Assembly (NCBI GenBank): GCA_033239525.1
Contig: BSYO01000004.1
Location: forward strand, 20,622,037 to 20,686,036
Length of the DNA: 64,000 bases
From: Nepenthes gracilis
Lineage: Eukaryota; Streptophyta; Magnoliopsida; Caryophyllales; Nepenthaceae
Reading direction: 5' to 3'
The notes beneath the pieces are model-generated. The model was not told the DNA's origin. It saw only the letters and a list, made by a program, of their open reading frames with translations, and searched no databases. Position 1 is the stretch's first letter; every line of letters starts with the position of its first letter. This document shows, one piece after another, positions 1 through 10,480 of the stretch. The position numbers were made by a program, and so were the translations under genes.

Positions 1-2254
1 CGCAGAGGGCTCCTGAGAAGATGAGCTACTCTACATACTATGATATTACTGGACAACCCCTAGAGCATCGACACGAGAGATGTCTTTCAAATTATGTTAT
101 GGGATAAAAGCAGTCATTTGGATAAAAATCAAACTACCCATCTTTTGAATTAAAAACTTTAACCCACAAAATAATTTTCAACTTCTGAGAGGACATCTTA
201 ATTTGCTCAAGGATGTCGGAGATGCAACAAGACTACGAACAATAACTTACAAATAGCAAATCACCCGATATTATAATAAAAAGGTAAAGAATCACTAACT
301 CGAGGTAAGAGATATAGTGTTGAGGGTATAGAGGTTACAAACAAAACCGCCGATAGAAACAAACTCTCCCATAATTGGGAGGGACCATTTTAGTCTTAAC
401 CATCTTTCAAAATAGTGTGTATAAATTATGTACTCAAAATAAACAATTGGTCCCGAGGGTATGGAACACTCTCCATCTCAAAAAATATTATCAATGGACT
501 TGTGTCCAAGTCTGGACAAGGTAGAGGTAAGCCTTGTACGCAGCATATGAAGATCTTATACGATGTATTTGAATATGTTGATGACAATAAGATTACAACT
601 AATTTGATAAATTAATTCTTTATTTACATACCTCCATGTGATTTGATAAATACAAGCGACAATGACTAACCCTAAATTGGGTAAAATTCTCACTTATTAG
701 AACAACTTGTTAAAAACAAGATCACAGCATTGGTTGACACAACCTAACGACCTAAAAGGCGGTTGAAAACCAACTATCACATAAAGACCTTGGAGGATTG
801 AAGACAAAAATTCAACCCATTTTTGAAAGGTTAAATTAAACAATAAAATGAAAAAAAACCTTAGGGGGCATTCCCAGTATAAGTGCTATGACTTCACCTA
901 CAACAATGAGTACCATCAATCGAATATAGTTGAAAGACTAGGTTCTGGAAAAATTTGACAACAATGGCAACCTTGGCTAGCCGATGCCCAGCAATAATAG
1001 GAATCTCGCCTAGTCGACAAACAAATAATGTGTTGAATAAAAATTTAACATGTATAAAAAATAGTATCAATTATTATAATTGACACAATTTAGATGATTT
1101 ATTAATATACAAATATTTATAACATTGAGAGCCAAACTTTCAACAGAAAAGTTATAATTATACTGCCCATTGCCAACACACAAACATTGCGACTACCCTA
1201 AGGTCAAAAGTTGACCAGAGTTTCTTGAATCGAGATAGCTTAAGGAAAATCAAGAGCCACCAGGCCTGCAGTAGTCGCCTGGATAGCCTTAAGAGGGAAC
1301 ATAAAGCCAGAAACCTTATTACTATGATGAAAGTATGGTTTTGGGACAAATATAAAAAAGAAAAATCTAAATGATTTTTAATATAAAAGAGTATAATTAA
1401 GATAACTTTTAAGCACTTCCACGAACCCTGGTTGCAAATTTTGAAAAAAAATTTCCATTGACTCCAGCAACTATACTATGTTAGTCCAAAATGGTCATAC
1501 TATCAGATAAGAAAAAAAATGCCCCATAATACAAAGCAAAGAGAGCTTCTAAATTTATAACTAAGAAGAGAGCTCTGTGGGTATTTAACTTAAGAAAATA
1601 TCAAATCACACTAATTAATGGTAAAAAATAAAATCTTACTAAATAAGACCGCAAATTAACGGAGTATCTAGGGAAGGGAAGTACATTGATGACGTTGCAA
1701 CTGACATCCCACCAATGGCATACTAGTGGTTTAAATTCAAATCTCCTAGTATAAGGAGCTAGTGATAGGTACAACTCGAGACGAATCAACTCAATATTTA
1801 ATTGAATAAGAGATCTAAACGTCAATAGCCTAACAAAAGAAGTCACAGAGCCAATCGGGTAGCAGTATTCGAATGAGTGAACCAAATGATATAATCTGAA
1901 CAGTTAGATATTAAAGGACATAATAAGCCACTTAATGACCCGGTACAGAAAACGACTGAAATGATCTATAACTGGGAGCCAAGTAGCCCTCTCATTGAAT
2001 AGGAACGGGCATTACATATTGCAAGTAATGTTTCTCACTACTGATATGAAATAATATCCGCACATACAATTGATTTTAAGTGCCGATAGACCAAGCGGTA
2101 TCTCCAATTATAAATACAATTTCCCTCAAACAAAAAAAATGAGAAATGGAGGAAAAAGAAAAGCAACTCAATCAAATAAGCGCGTGCAAAAAAATGCATA
2201 ACCCTTCAAACGTACACTCATTCCTATCCTTTTTAATTTTCAGAATTTACTTCC
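1..2254. other. Unassigned AT-rich region
   Basis: No open frame longer than about 95 codons, no conserved protein motif, no RNA gene and no clear terminal repeats can be recognised here. The sequence is AT-rich and carries frequent stops in all frames. It ends exactly at the TCATC target duplication of the downstream retrotransposon, so it is the left flank of that insertion. It could be old transposon debris or plain intergenic DNA; I cannot tell which. Confidence 0.5.
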
Positions 2255-2259
2255 TCATC
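2255..2259. repeat. Target-site duplication TCATC, left copy
   Basis: TCATC stands directly before the LTR start TGTAACGCC and is repeated without mismatch directly after the right LTR at 11975-11979. This proves that the 2260-11974 element is one complete insertion. Confidence 0.95.
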
Positions 2260-2442
2260 TGTAACGCCAGGAATATTTTATAAAATTGATTCCGATAATT
2301 ATTACCATTGGGCCAAAAATTTGGGGAGTTGGACTGTTACGTGGGCCCACTAAATAAAAGTATCTAGATGAAGGGTTTTAGGAATAATCGTGGAGCCATT
2401 TAATTAAATTTAGGGTAATTTATAAAATTAGTTTTATTTAAA

Positions 2443-2443
2443 T

Positions 2444-2531
<88 letters not shown>
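2443..2531. repeat. (TAA)n(TTA)n microsatellite
   Basis: A short TAA array turns directly into a long ATT/TTA array, so the tract is self-complementary and could fold into a hairpin. The matching point in the 3' LTR (about 9211-9240) has only a short TAA run followed by CAA units, so the array expanded in this copy. Confidence 0.9.
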
Positions 2532-2532
<1 letters not shown>

Positions 2533-3210
2533 GAAAAAGGGAAGAAACGAGGAAAAGAAAAAGGAAAGAAAAAAGGAAAAGAAAAAAAAAGAAAGAAAGA
2601 GGAAGGAAAGAAGAGGAAGAGAGAGAGGGAACTCGGCCGGGCGACGAAGAAGGAAAGAAGAGGGAGAGAGAGGGAAGGCGGTCGGGTGACGAAGAAGGAA
2701 AGAGGAGTGCGAGGTGCATGTGAAACCCTAGCTCACACCATCACTATTTAGGGGGGGACAGTAGGGTTAAAGAAGAGGAAGGAATGGAAGAGGAGAGCCG
2801 CGCACGAAGCCGACTACCGCCGCCGTTGATCACAAAATTAAGGCAAGTAAAATTCTCCATCACAAAATTCATCCTTCCTTTTTCCTTGCTAATGCCCAAC
2901 CCTTTGATTTCATAACGAATTTGGTGGGTAAATGGTGAAATCGAGGGTCCAAAATCGTGGGGAAACTGAACACAGAGCTTCGGCTACATGATTATTCCTA
3001 TATCTCATTGATAAAATCTGGTAAAAACATTCTTTACGTTAACCTTAGCAGTGTGCGTACGTATTATTGGCACTCAACGGATAAGTAAAGGAGAGTGTAC
3101 GAAGACTCTACGGTACCCGGACGAATGGGAGTCCGTGGGACTGTAGAGTAGTCTATACATTTCCAATACCGATTCCATTTCAAAGGTTGAGGTCGTTGAT
3201 ATTGCGGAGG

Positions 3211-3710
3211 AATACTTATAACCTAGTGACCATCGTAGGTAATAATATCTGATATGTCATTGGCGGGGGGTATCGGAGGTGGTATCAGTATGCTACGGGT
3301 ACAACCTCTGAGAGGACTGTAGGGGTAGTTGGATACCATGGATAACCTCGTTGCATTACCTAGCAGTTGGGGGCGTAAATATACGGCCTTTGTTTCACTA
3401 TTGTAGAATAAGGTCCAATGAGATTCTTATTATCTCGTACTGTGGTGACTTCAAATTAAGCTGATAATTAGATCCTTGTTATATCATACAGTGAGTCGAG
3501 ATGAATGCTTATAATCCGGTGACCATCGTAGAGGATAATATCTGGGATGTCATTGGCGAGGGGTATCGGAGGTGGTATCGGCATGTTACAGGTATAGCCT
3601 TTGGGAGGATTGTAGGGGTAGTTAGATACCATGGATAACCTCGTTGCATTACCCAGCCGTTGGGGGCGTAAATACGTGGCATTTGGTTCACTATGGTAGA
3701 ATAAGGCCCT
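3211..3710 (+). repeat. Tandem duplication inside the 5' LTR, 293 bp period
   Basis: Two diverged copies begin near 3211 and 3504. Both carry the shared blocks GTGACCATCGTAG, GGTATCGGAGGTGGTATC and GATACCATGGATAACCTCG in the same order. The same pair with the same period occurs in the 3' LTR at about 10849 and 11142, so the duplication predates this insertion. Confidence 0.85.
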
Positions 3711-4359
3711 TGGAGACTCCTGTCATTCATCCAGTTGTGACCTCTATGGAACTGATGATTCGGATTTGACGGAATCCATGTTGCCTCCTCGATACTTAGT
3801 CGTTCACGTGGCCTTTGGGTCGTGGATACGACATGTTATTGAGTCTCGAACAGTGGTGGACATATTACCTAATATAATTGATTTTATTCATTATTTTATC
3901 GTCCGATATACTTTATTGTACTATTCTATTATTGTTCATTTTTACTTGCTGGGCATTCGGCTCACCCTTATATTTTATTGGCTCCAAATTAGACAAGTTG
4001 ACATTAGGATCAAGGAGATCACGTGACTTTTAGGTAGCCACCAGATAGATGTGATATCAGAGCTCGAGGCTCTCCAGATGGGGATTTAAGATTTTTTTTT
4101 ATTTAGTTATTGTTCGACTTATGTTAGATTTTCTTTATGAGAATTGATATTTTGGGATATCAATGTCGTTTATTAAAGTTATTATTATTGCTAATTTGGA
4201 TATTTAATTTATGATGTATTTATGAGGACCCTTGATGATGTTTTGATGATGTTGAGTTAATTAATAATGTGTAATTTTTAAAATTGGAAATGATTTGAGA
4301 CTTTTACAGTGACGGTCCGGATCGCATTCGAGGATCTAAACTCGGGTCGTTACAATTAA

Positions 4360-4370
4360 TGGTATTAGAG
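4360..4370 (+). other. Primer-binding site for initiator methionine tRNA
   Basis: TGGTATTAGAG lies five bases after the LTR end. The usual plant tRNA-iMet primer site begins TGGTATCAGAG, so this differs by one C-to-T change. Reverse transcription of the element would have started here. Confidence 0.8.
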
Positions 4371-4543
4371 AATTAAGATTCGTGTGAGCCAATTGGGGGT
4401 TCTAGGACTCAAGGATGTTTTAGGATATTAGAATATCAAGGAGATTTGAGGACCTAGCAAGGTCTTCTGTTAATAATGTATGGATACTAGAATGCTTAGG
4501 ATTTGTTTGAGATTTTTATTAATCTAAGAATTATTGTGCAAAT

Positions 4544-5560
4544 ATGTCTATGTCTGACGAAGCTAGCTATCGCCTCATCAGTCCCTCGAGGAGCCCTAGT
4601 CAAACGGCAACTCCATCAAATATAGAGGAGGTAGTCAGAGCATTTCATCAACTGATAGGACTAGTGATGCGAGCGGTTGGGGCACAGGTCTTAGGACTTG
4701 CACCTAAGGAACGTGATCATTTCAACCAATTCATGGAGCACAAACTCCCAAAATTTATGGGAGTGGCTAATCTCGTCAAGGCTGATTATTGGTTGGAAAG
4801 AATGGAGAAGGTAATCGCGGTGACGAAGTGTTCTTCAGATGATCGAGTTCGGAATGCATCATACAAGTTGAGTGGGGAAGCTGGGCATTGGTGGAACGCG
4901 AAGCTGAGGGAGCTGGGACCTAAGGCGGAGGCACATACCTGGGAAAATTTTCGTCAGCTGTTCAACGACAAATACTTCCCAAGGAACTTGAGAAACAGGA
5001 AGGAGAAAGAGTTCCTCCAGTTGTAGCAGGGATCAATGAATGTCGCGCAATATGAAGCCAAATTCACGGAGCTTTCACGCTATGCACCCGCCCTTGTGGC
5101 CGATGGAGCAAGGAAGACGGAGAGATTCCGACAAGGTTTATCACGTGCTATCAGATGTCATTTGGCCTCTCACGAACTTGAGGACTACAGTGTAGTCTTA
5201 AGAAGGGTGTTGCTAATTGAGGAAGAGTTAGGGAGTGAGGCCCTAACTCCTGCGCCTATTACTGGTGCTGCTACTAAACCACCGGCGATTCCTAACAAGA
5301 GAAGAAAGGCTTGTTTCAAGTGTGGAAGAGTGGGACACCTCTCCAGGGATTGCCGCTCTAAGCAACTCCCGGGGACCATGCCCTCCACTCAAGCGGGGAT
5401 ACAGCAAACTCAACCTAGATCTTCATCAAGCAGGCGGTCTGAACCCCCCACCTGCTTCAATTGTGGTAAGTTTGGGCATTTGTCTCGTAATTGTCGTGCA
5501 CCCAGGAAATTTGCATCCGTCCCACAACCAAAGGATCAAATTCAGGGCAAGGTGTTTGCA
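4544..5560 (+). pseudogene. gag region: capsid-like domain and two zinc knuckles
   Basis: The first 160 codons match the plant retrotransposon gag pattern (KLPKFMG, ADYWLERMEK, LSGEAGHWWNA, FNDKYFP). A TAG at 5024 cuts the frame, which resumes at once with NVAQYEAKFTELSRYAP, the usual continuation. Two CX2CX4HX4C knuckles follow at 5312-5353 (CFKCGRVGHLSRDC) and 5453-5494 (CFNCGKFGHLSRNC). In the family, gag forms the particle and the knuckles bind the element RNA. Confidence 0.9.
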
Positions 5561-5599
5561 CTAACAGAACAGGATGTCGTGACCACTCAGACGGCCGTG

Positions 5600-5870
5600 G
5601 AAGGTACACTTATCCAATCTATAGCTGCTCATGTATTATTTGATTTCGGTTCCACACATTCATTCATGACACCAAACCTGGCTATAAGACTAGGAGTGAA
5701 AGCAGTACCCTTAGACTTTGCATTGTCTATATCTTCACCAATGGGTGAGACAGTCCAATTGAGGATGATATACTCCCGTTGCAGAGTTTAGATTGGTGAC
5801 CATGAGCTGCCACCTGATCATATTCCATTAGAATTTTCAAGCTTTGATGAAATTCTAGGAATGGACTAGC
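5600..5870 (+). pseudogene. Aspartic protease remnant
   Basis: VLFDFGSTHSFM at about 5633-5668 is the active-site region of a retropepsin, but the residue after the catalytic Asp is Phe where Ser or Thr is expected (codon TTC at 5645). Downstream, the conserved segment ending ILGMD is followed by TAG at 5867, where the family has Trp. The protease would have cut the polyprotein; this copy should be inactive. Confidence 0.85.
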
Positions 5871-6059
5871 TTGCCACCCATCATGCCCATATCGACTGTT
5901 CCCGAAAGATCGTATATTTTTTCATTTTCGGGGTTCTGGAGTTTACGTTTCATGGTTTTGGGAGTCAGACAATGACCCCCATGATTTCAGCAATTCATGC
6001 ATGACACTTGCTGCAGAGCGGATGTTGGGGTTTCTTTGCATTCGTGTCTACTACAACAA

Positions 6060-7435
6060 CATCGGAGCATCACGTAGAAGACATTCCGGTAGTTAGAGAA
6101 TTCGTAGATGTTTTTCATAAAGAGCTACCTGGACTTCCTCCAGAGCGGGAGATCGAATTTACAATAGACTTATTGTCAGGAACTGCACCAATATCCAAGG
6201 CGCCATATAGAATGGCTCCGGCAAAATTGAAGGAGTTGAAGGCACAACTACAAGAACTTCTCGATCTAGGTTTTATTAGACCCAATATATCCCCTTAGGG
6301 AGCGCCAGTGCTGTTCGTTAAGAAGAAAGACGGCTTAATGCGATTGTGTATCGACTACAGGGAGCTCAATAAGATGACGATTAAAAATAAATACCCGCTA
6401 CCACAAATCGATGATTTGTTTGACCAGTTTGCAAGGGTGAGTGTATTCTCAAAAATTGACTTGAGATCCGGGTATCACCAGCTAAAGATTAACGAAAGTG
6501 ATGTCCCGAAGACAGCCTTTCACTCTAGGTATGGTCACTATGAATTCCTAGTGATGCCGTTTGGCTTGATGAATGCACCAGCTGTGTTCATGAACACGAT
6601 GAACAGGGTATTCAGACCCTTTTTCGATAGATTCATCGTGGTCTTCATAGATGACATTCTAATCTACTCGAGGGATACAGCTGAGCATGAGGAACATTTA
6701 AGAATCGTGCTGCAAAGATTGCGGGGTGATCGCCTTTACGTCAAGCTTAAGAAATGTGAGTTCTAGCTGAAAGAGGTCACTTTCCTGGGTCATGTTATTT
6801 CTAGAAATGGAGTATTAGTAGACCAGTTCAAAATAAAGGCTGTAATTAAATGGGCACGTCCAATCAACCCTAGTGAAGTAAGGAGCTTCCTTGGCTTGGC
6901 TGAGTATTATCGGAGGTTCGCAGAAGGTTTTTCCAGCAGAGTGATGCCGGTGACTAGATTGACGAAAAAGGATGCCAAATTAGTCTGATTTGACGAGTGC
7001 GAGCGAAGCTTCCAAGAGCTAAATCAAAGGCTAACCTTAGCATCGATCCTAATAATTCCAAGCGGCGCTGGAGGATTCGTGGTGTATTGTGATGCATCAC
7101 TGAAAGGTTTGGGTTGTGTAATAATGCAGCATGGGAAGGTGGTCGCCTATGGATCGCGACAACTGAAAGCTTACGAGTAGAAGTACTGGATCCATGACTT
7201 AGAATTAGCTGCAATCGTATTCGCTCTTAAGGTGTGGAGACATTATCTCTACGGAGAGGAGTTTATTATTTAACCGACCACAAAAGTTTGAAATATCTGT
7301 TCTCTCAAAAAGTGTTGAACATGCATCAAAAGCGATGGATGGACCTACTTAAGGATTATGATTGTCAGACTATGTACCAATCGGGTAAAGCAAATGTGGT
7401 GGCTGACGCACTTAGTCGGAAATCAGCCGGTCTTG
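6060..7435 (+). pseudogene. Reverse transcriptase and RNase H
   Basis: RT motifs in order are [70 protein letters not shown] and the catalytic FIDD at 6644-6655. Stops cut this stretch at 6296, 6764, 6986 and 7178. RNase H shows VVYCDASLKGLG and [19 protein letters not shown]. The frame then slips by one base near 7268, just before [10 protein letters not shown]. The polymerase core residues remain, but no continuous enzyme can be made. Confidence 0.92.
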
Positions 7436-7689
7436 TCGCCTACTTAATGATGAGGGAAGGGAAGATGTTTGAGGAGGTAAAGGATTGCAATGTTGAATTA
7501 CGCCCAAGGAATCTACAGGTAATCGTCTCATACTTCAAAGTACAGCCGATTCTGCTAGAAAGAATTAGAATAGCACAGAAGGATGACCCAGTACTAGCAG
7601 GTATCATGATGACTTTGCCTGATGATATCCGAGCTGAATATGAGGTCAAGAAAGATGGGATTCTCACATATAAAGGTAGGATTTGCGTG

Positions 7690-8695
7690 CCGGGTGTGGC
7701 GGAACTGAGGAAAGAGATCATGGAGGAAGCACACCGTTCAAAGTATACAATGCATCCAGGAACGACCAAAGTGTATCGTGACCTGAGGAAAAATTTCTGG
7801 TGGAATGGGATGAAGAGAGATGTTGGAGAGTTTGTATCCAGATGTTTAATTTGCCAACAAGTCCAAGCGGAGCACCAGAGACCAGTAGGGAAGCTTCAAC
7901 CAATACAAATTCCAAGTTGGAAGTGGGAGCACATCTCTATGGACTTCATCGTAGGACTTCCGAGGACTAGCAAAGGCAATAATACTATCTGGGTTACTGT
8001 GGACCGATTAACTAAGTCAGCACACTTCATAGCCTTGAAACTGACGTACTCACTCAATAGATTAGCTCGACTATATATCGATGAGATTGCGAGATTACAT
8101 GGCGTACCAGCTAGTATCATTTCCGATCGAGACCCAAGATTTGTCTAATATTTCTGGAAGGGCTTGCATCGAGAATTGCGGACGAGATTGAAGTTCAGTA
8201 CGGTAGTCCATCCTCAGACTGATGGCCAATTGAAGCGAACTATTCAGATGTTGGAGGACATGCTCAGGAGCTCAATCCTAGAAATAGGAGGTAGCTGGGA
8301 TACGTATCTCTTATTGGTAGAGTTTGCATACAACAATAGCTTCCATGCTAGTATCGGGATGGCACCCTTCGAAGTGCTTTATGGGAGGAAGTGTCGTTCA
8401 CCAGTAAGTTGGGAGGAAGTAGGAGACCGCCAAATTTTAGGACCCGACCTTGTACAAGAGACCACTGAGAAAGTCTCCTTAATTCGAGAACGAATGCGAA
8501 CAGCTCAGAGCCGACAAAAGAGCTACGCTGATACTAGACGCAGAGACTTAAGCTTTAACGTTCGTGATGCGATATTTCTCAAGGTATCGCCTACTAAAGG
8601 CATTGTAAGATTCGGAAGACAAGGTAAGTTGAACCCTAGGTTCATCGGGCCATTCGAGATCTTGGAGCAGGTTGGTGAAGTAGCCTACCGATAGG
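7690..8695 (+). pseudogene. Integrase (zinc-binding, catalytic and C-terminal parts)
   Basis: The HHCC zinc finger ([10 protein letters not shown] then CLICQQ), the first catalytic Asp in [11 protein letters not shown] and the second in SDRDPRF are present. The third catalytic acid lies in HPQTDGQLKRTIQ, where Lys stands in the usual Glu position, a G-to-A type change. TAA at 8146 and TAG at 8692 interrupt the frame. The family enzyme inserts the cDNA into chromosomes. Confidence 0.9.
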
Positions 8696-8805
8696 CCCTA
8701 CCACCGTCTTTGGTAGGAGTACACGACGTGTTTCACTTATCCATGTTAAGGAAATATATATGTGATGAGTCGCACATAATTGCGCATGACCAATTACAAA
8801 TCTAG

Positions 8806-8982
8806 GACGACTTATCTTATATCGAGGAACCAGTGCGGATCACAGACCGGCGAGACAAGATTCAACGCTCCAAGATAATACCACTTGTAAAAGTCGTCTG
8901 GAATCATCAAGATGAGGGAGCTGCAACATGGGAGACCGAAGCAGATATGCGTGCAAAATACCCACAACTCTTCGAGAACTGA
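8806..8982 (+). pseudogene. C-terminal chromodomain of the chromovirus integrase
   Basis: After TAG 8803 the frame reads LSYIEEPVRITDRRDKIQRS, then IPLVKVVWNHQ, ATWETEADMRAKYPQLF and a stop. This is the chromodomain-like tail of Tekay/Del elements, with the aromatic and ATWE signature retained. Chromodomains of this group are thought to steer insertion towards marked chromatin. The domain itself is intact, but it is separated by stops from the rest of the enzyme. Confidence 0.88.
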
Positions 8983-9010
8983 GGTACGTTCTTTAGGACG
9001 AAAAATCTTT

Positions 9011-9025
9011 TAAATTGGGGAAGGT
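9011..9025 (+). other. Polypurine tract
   Basis: A purine-rich run (GGGGAAGG with flanking bases) stands immediately before the 3' LTR start at 9026, the usual priming site for plus-strand synthesis. Confidence 0.6.
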
Positions 9026-10448
9026 TGTAACGCCAAGAATATTTTATAAAATTAATTCCGATAATTATTACCATTGGATCAAAAATTTGGGGAGTTGGAC
9101 TATTACGTTGGCCCACTAAATAAAAGTATCTAGATCAAGGAATTTAGAAATAATCGTTGGGCCACTTAATTAAATTTAGTGCAATTTATAAAATTAGTTT
9201 TATTTAAATATAATAATAATAATAATAACAACAACAACAAAGAAGGGAAGAAATGAGGAAAAGACAAAAAAAAGAAAGAGGAAGGAAAGAAGAGGGAGAG
9301 AGAAAGGGAACTCGGCCGGGGCCGACGAAGAAGGAAAGAAGCGGGAGAGAGAGAGAAGGCGGTCGGACAACGAAGAAGGAAAGAGGAGTGTGGCATGGAT
9401 GTGAAACCCTAGCTCACACCTTCACTATTTAGGGGGGGACAATAAGGTTAAGGAAGAGGAAGGAACGGAAGAGGAGAGCCGCGCACGAAGCCGACTTCCG
9501 CCGCCGTTGATTACAAAATTAAGGCAAATAAAATTCTCTATCACAAATTTTATCCTTCCTTTTTCCTTGCTGATGCCCAACCCTTTGATTTCATAACCGA
9601 TTTGGTGGGTAAATGGTAAAATCGAGGGTCCAGAATCGTGGGGAAACCGAACACAGAGTTTCGGCTCGATGAGGGTTCGACCGGATCTTTTGAATCAATG
9701 ATACATTGGGGCTTTGTAAGTTATCTAATTAAACCATGAAGTATCGATTTTGCTTGCTTTTCTCCCCAATTTTTGGGATTTTGGCGCCGCCATGGAAACA
9801 GAGCGCATGCTCTGTTTCTCGGTTTCCAACCGAGTCCAACGATCGGAGGTAGTGAATGGGCCTTAACCCATTATTTTGCAAGTAAAATTCTTCCTTTTGG
9901 AATCAAAGCATTTACCTTTTGAGTATTGTTGTTAATCTGCAACAAAATAGTAAAAGACAGAGACTTGAGCAAAAACAGAGCCTCGTGCTCTGTCAGTCGA
10001 CTAGCCGTCGGTGATGTGCTCGGTGCTCCATGCGTAAGTGTGTGTATAATGGCAGTGTAAATATTTATTTATTTATTGAATATGTATTTGTATGTGTTTG
10101 GGAAATGTACATATATAGATACGTAGGTTTGATTATATATGTGTATATACGTATATACATACGCATATACACCGATGGAGTGGGTATGAAGATGTCATTG
10201 GGTGTATCTTTGTGTGCGTATAGCGATGGCGTGTGTAGTGAGGCCGTGTGTGGGTGTGGTGAAGCAGCCCGATGCTCTAATGTGCGTGTGTGTGCGGGTG
10301 AGTGCAAGTCGGGTGTGTGTGTGTAAGAACGTGTGTGTGTGTGAGCTGTGTGTGCTATGAGTGCTAGCAGAATGCTGCCGTGCGTGTGTGCGTGAGTGTG
10401 TGTGAGCTGTGTGTGAGGCGGCAGTTTTGCTGCCAAGTGTGTGAGGAC

Positions 10449-10480
<32 letters not shown>

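Larger units (their letters stand above)
2260..4354 (+). repeat. 5' LTR of the chromovirus (2095 bp, internally deleted)
   Basis: It starts TGTAACGCC and ends CGTTACA, the same as the 3' LTR at 9026-11974. It is about 850 bp shorter because the segment matching 9667-10623 of the 3' LTR is missing; the junction lies at about 2985. It instead has a longer TTA microsatellite near 2443-2531. A purine-rich stretch of about 250 bp follows the microsatellite. A tandem duplication with a 293 bp period lies at 3211-3710. Confidence 0.95.
4544..8982 (+). pseudogene. Chromovirus gag-pol polyprotein, multiply disrupted
   Basis: One ancestral frame can be followed from ATG 4544 to TGA 8980-8982. In-frame stops interrupt it at 5024, 5789, 5867, 6002, 6296, 6764, 6986, 7178, 8146, 8692 and 8803, and a one-base loss near 7268 shifts the frame inside the RNase H segment. 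Several stops replace tryptophan or glutamine codons expected at conserved positions, which fits C-to-T and G-to-A decay. Key residues are lost too: the protease triad reads DFG instead of D-S/T-G, and the third catalytic integrase acid reads K. No functional product is expected. Confidence 0.95.

Noticed and set aside
415..615. 66-codon frame at the left end
   Set aside because: No family resemblance, no promoter or splice context, and short enough to be chance.
2528..2719. Serine/proline/phenylalanine-rich minus frame
   Set aside because: It is the complement of the purine tract of the chromovirus LTR, not a gene.
3766..4026. 86-codon plus frame
   Set aside because: It falls wholly inside the 5' LTR; the matching place in the 3' LTR is broken.
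4050..4075. GTGATATCAGAGCTCGAG, similar to a methionine-tRNA primer site
   Set aside because: It is inside the LTR, about 280 bp before its end, and also occurs in the 3' LTR; the site next to the LTR end at 4360 fits better.
10030..10436. Overlapping open frames of 98 and 123 codons on opposite strands
   Set aside because: They lie in a GT-rich low-complexity tract inside an LTR; repeats of TG/CA keep all frames open by composition.
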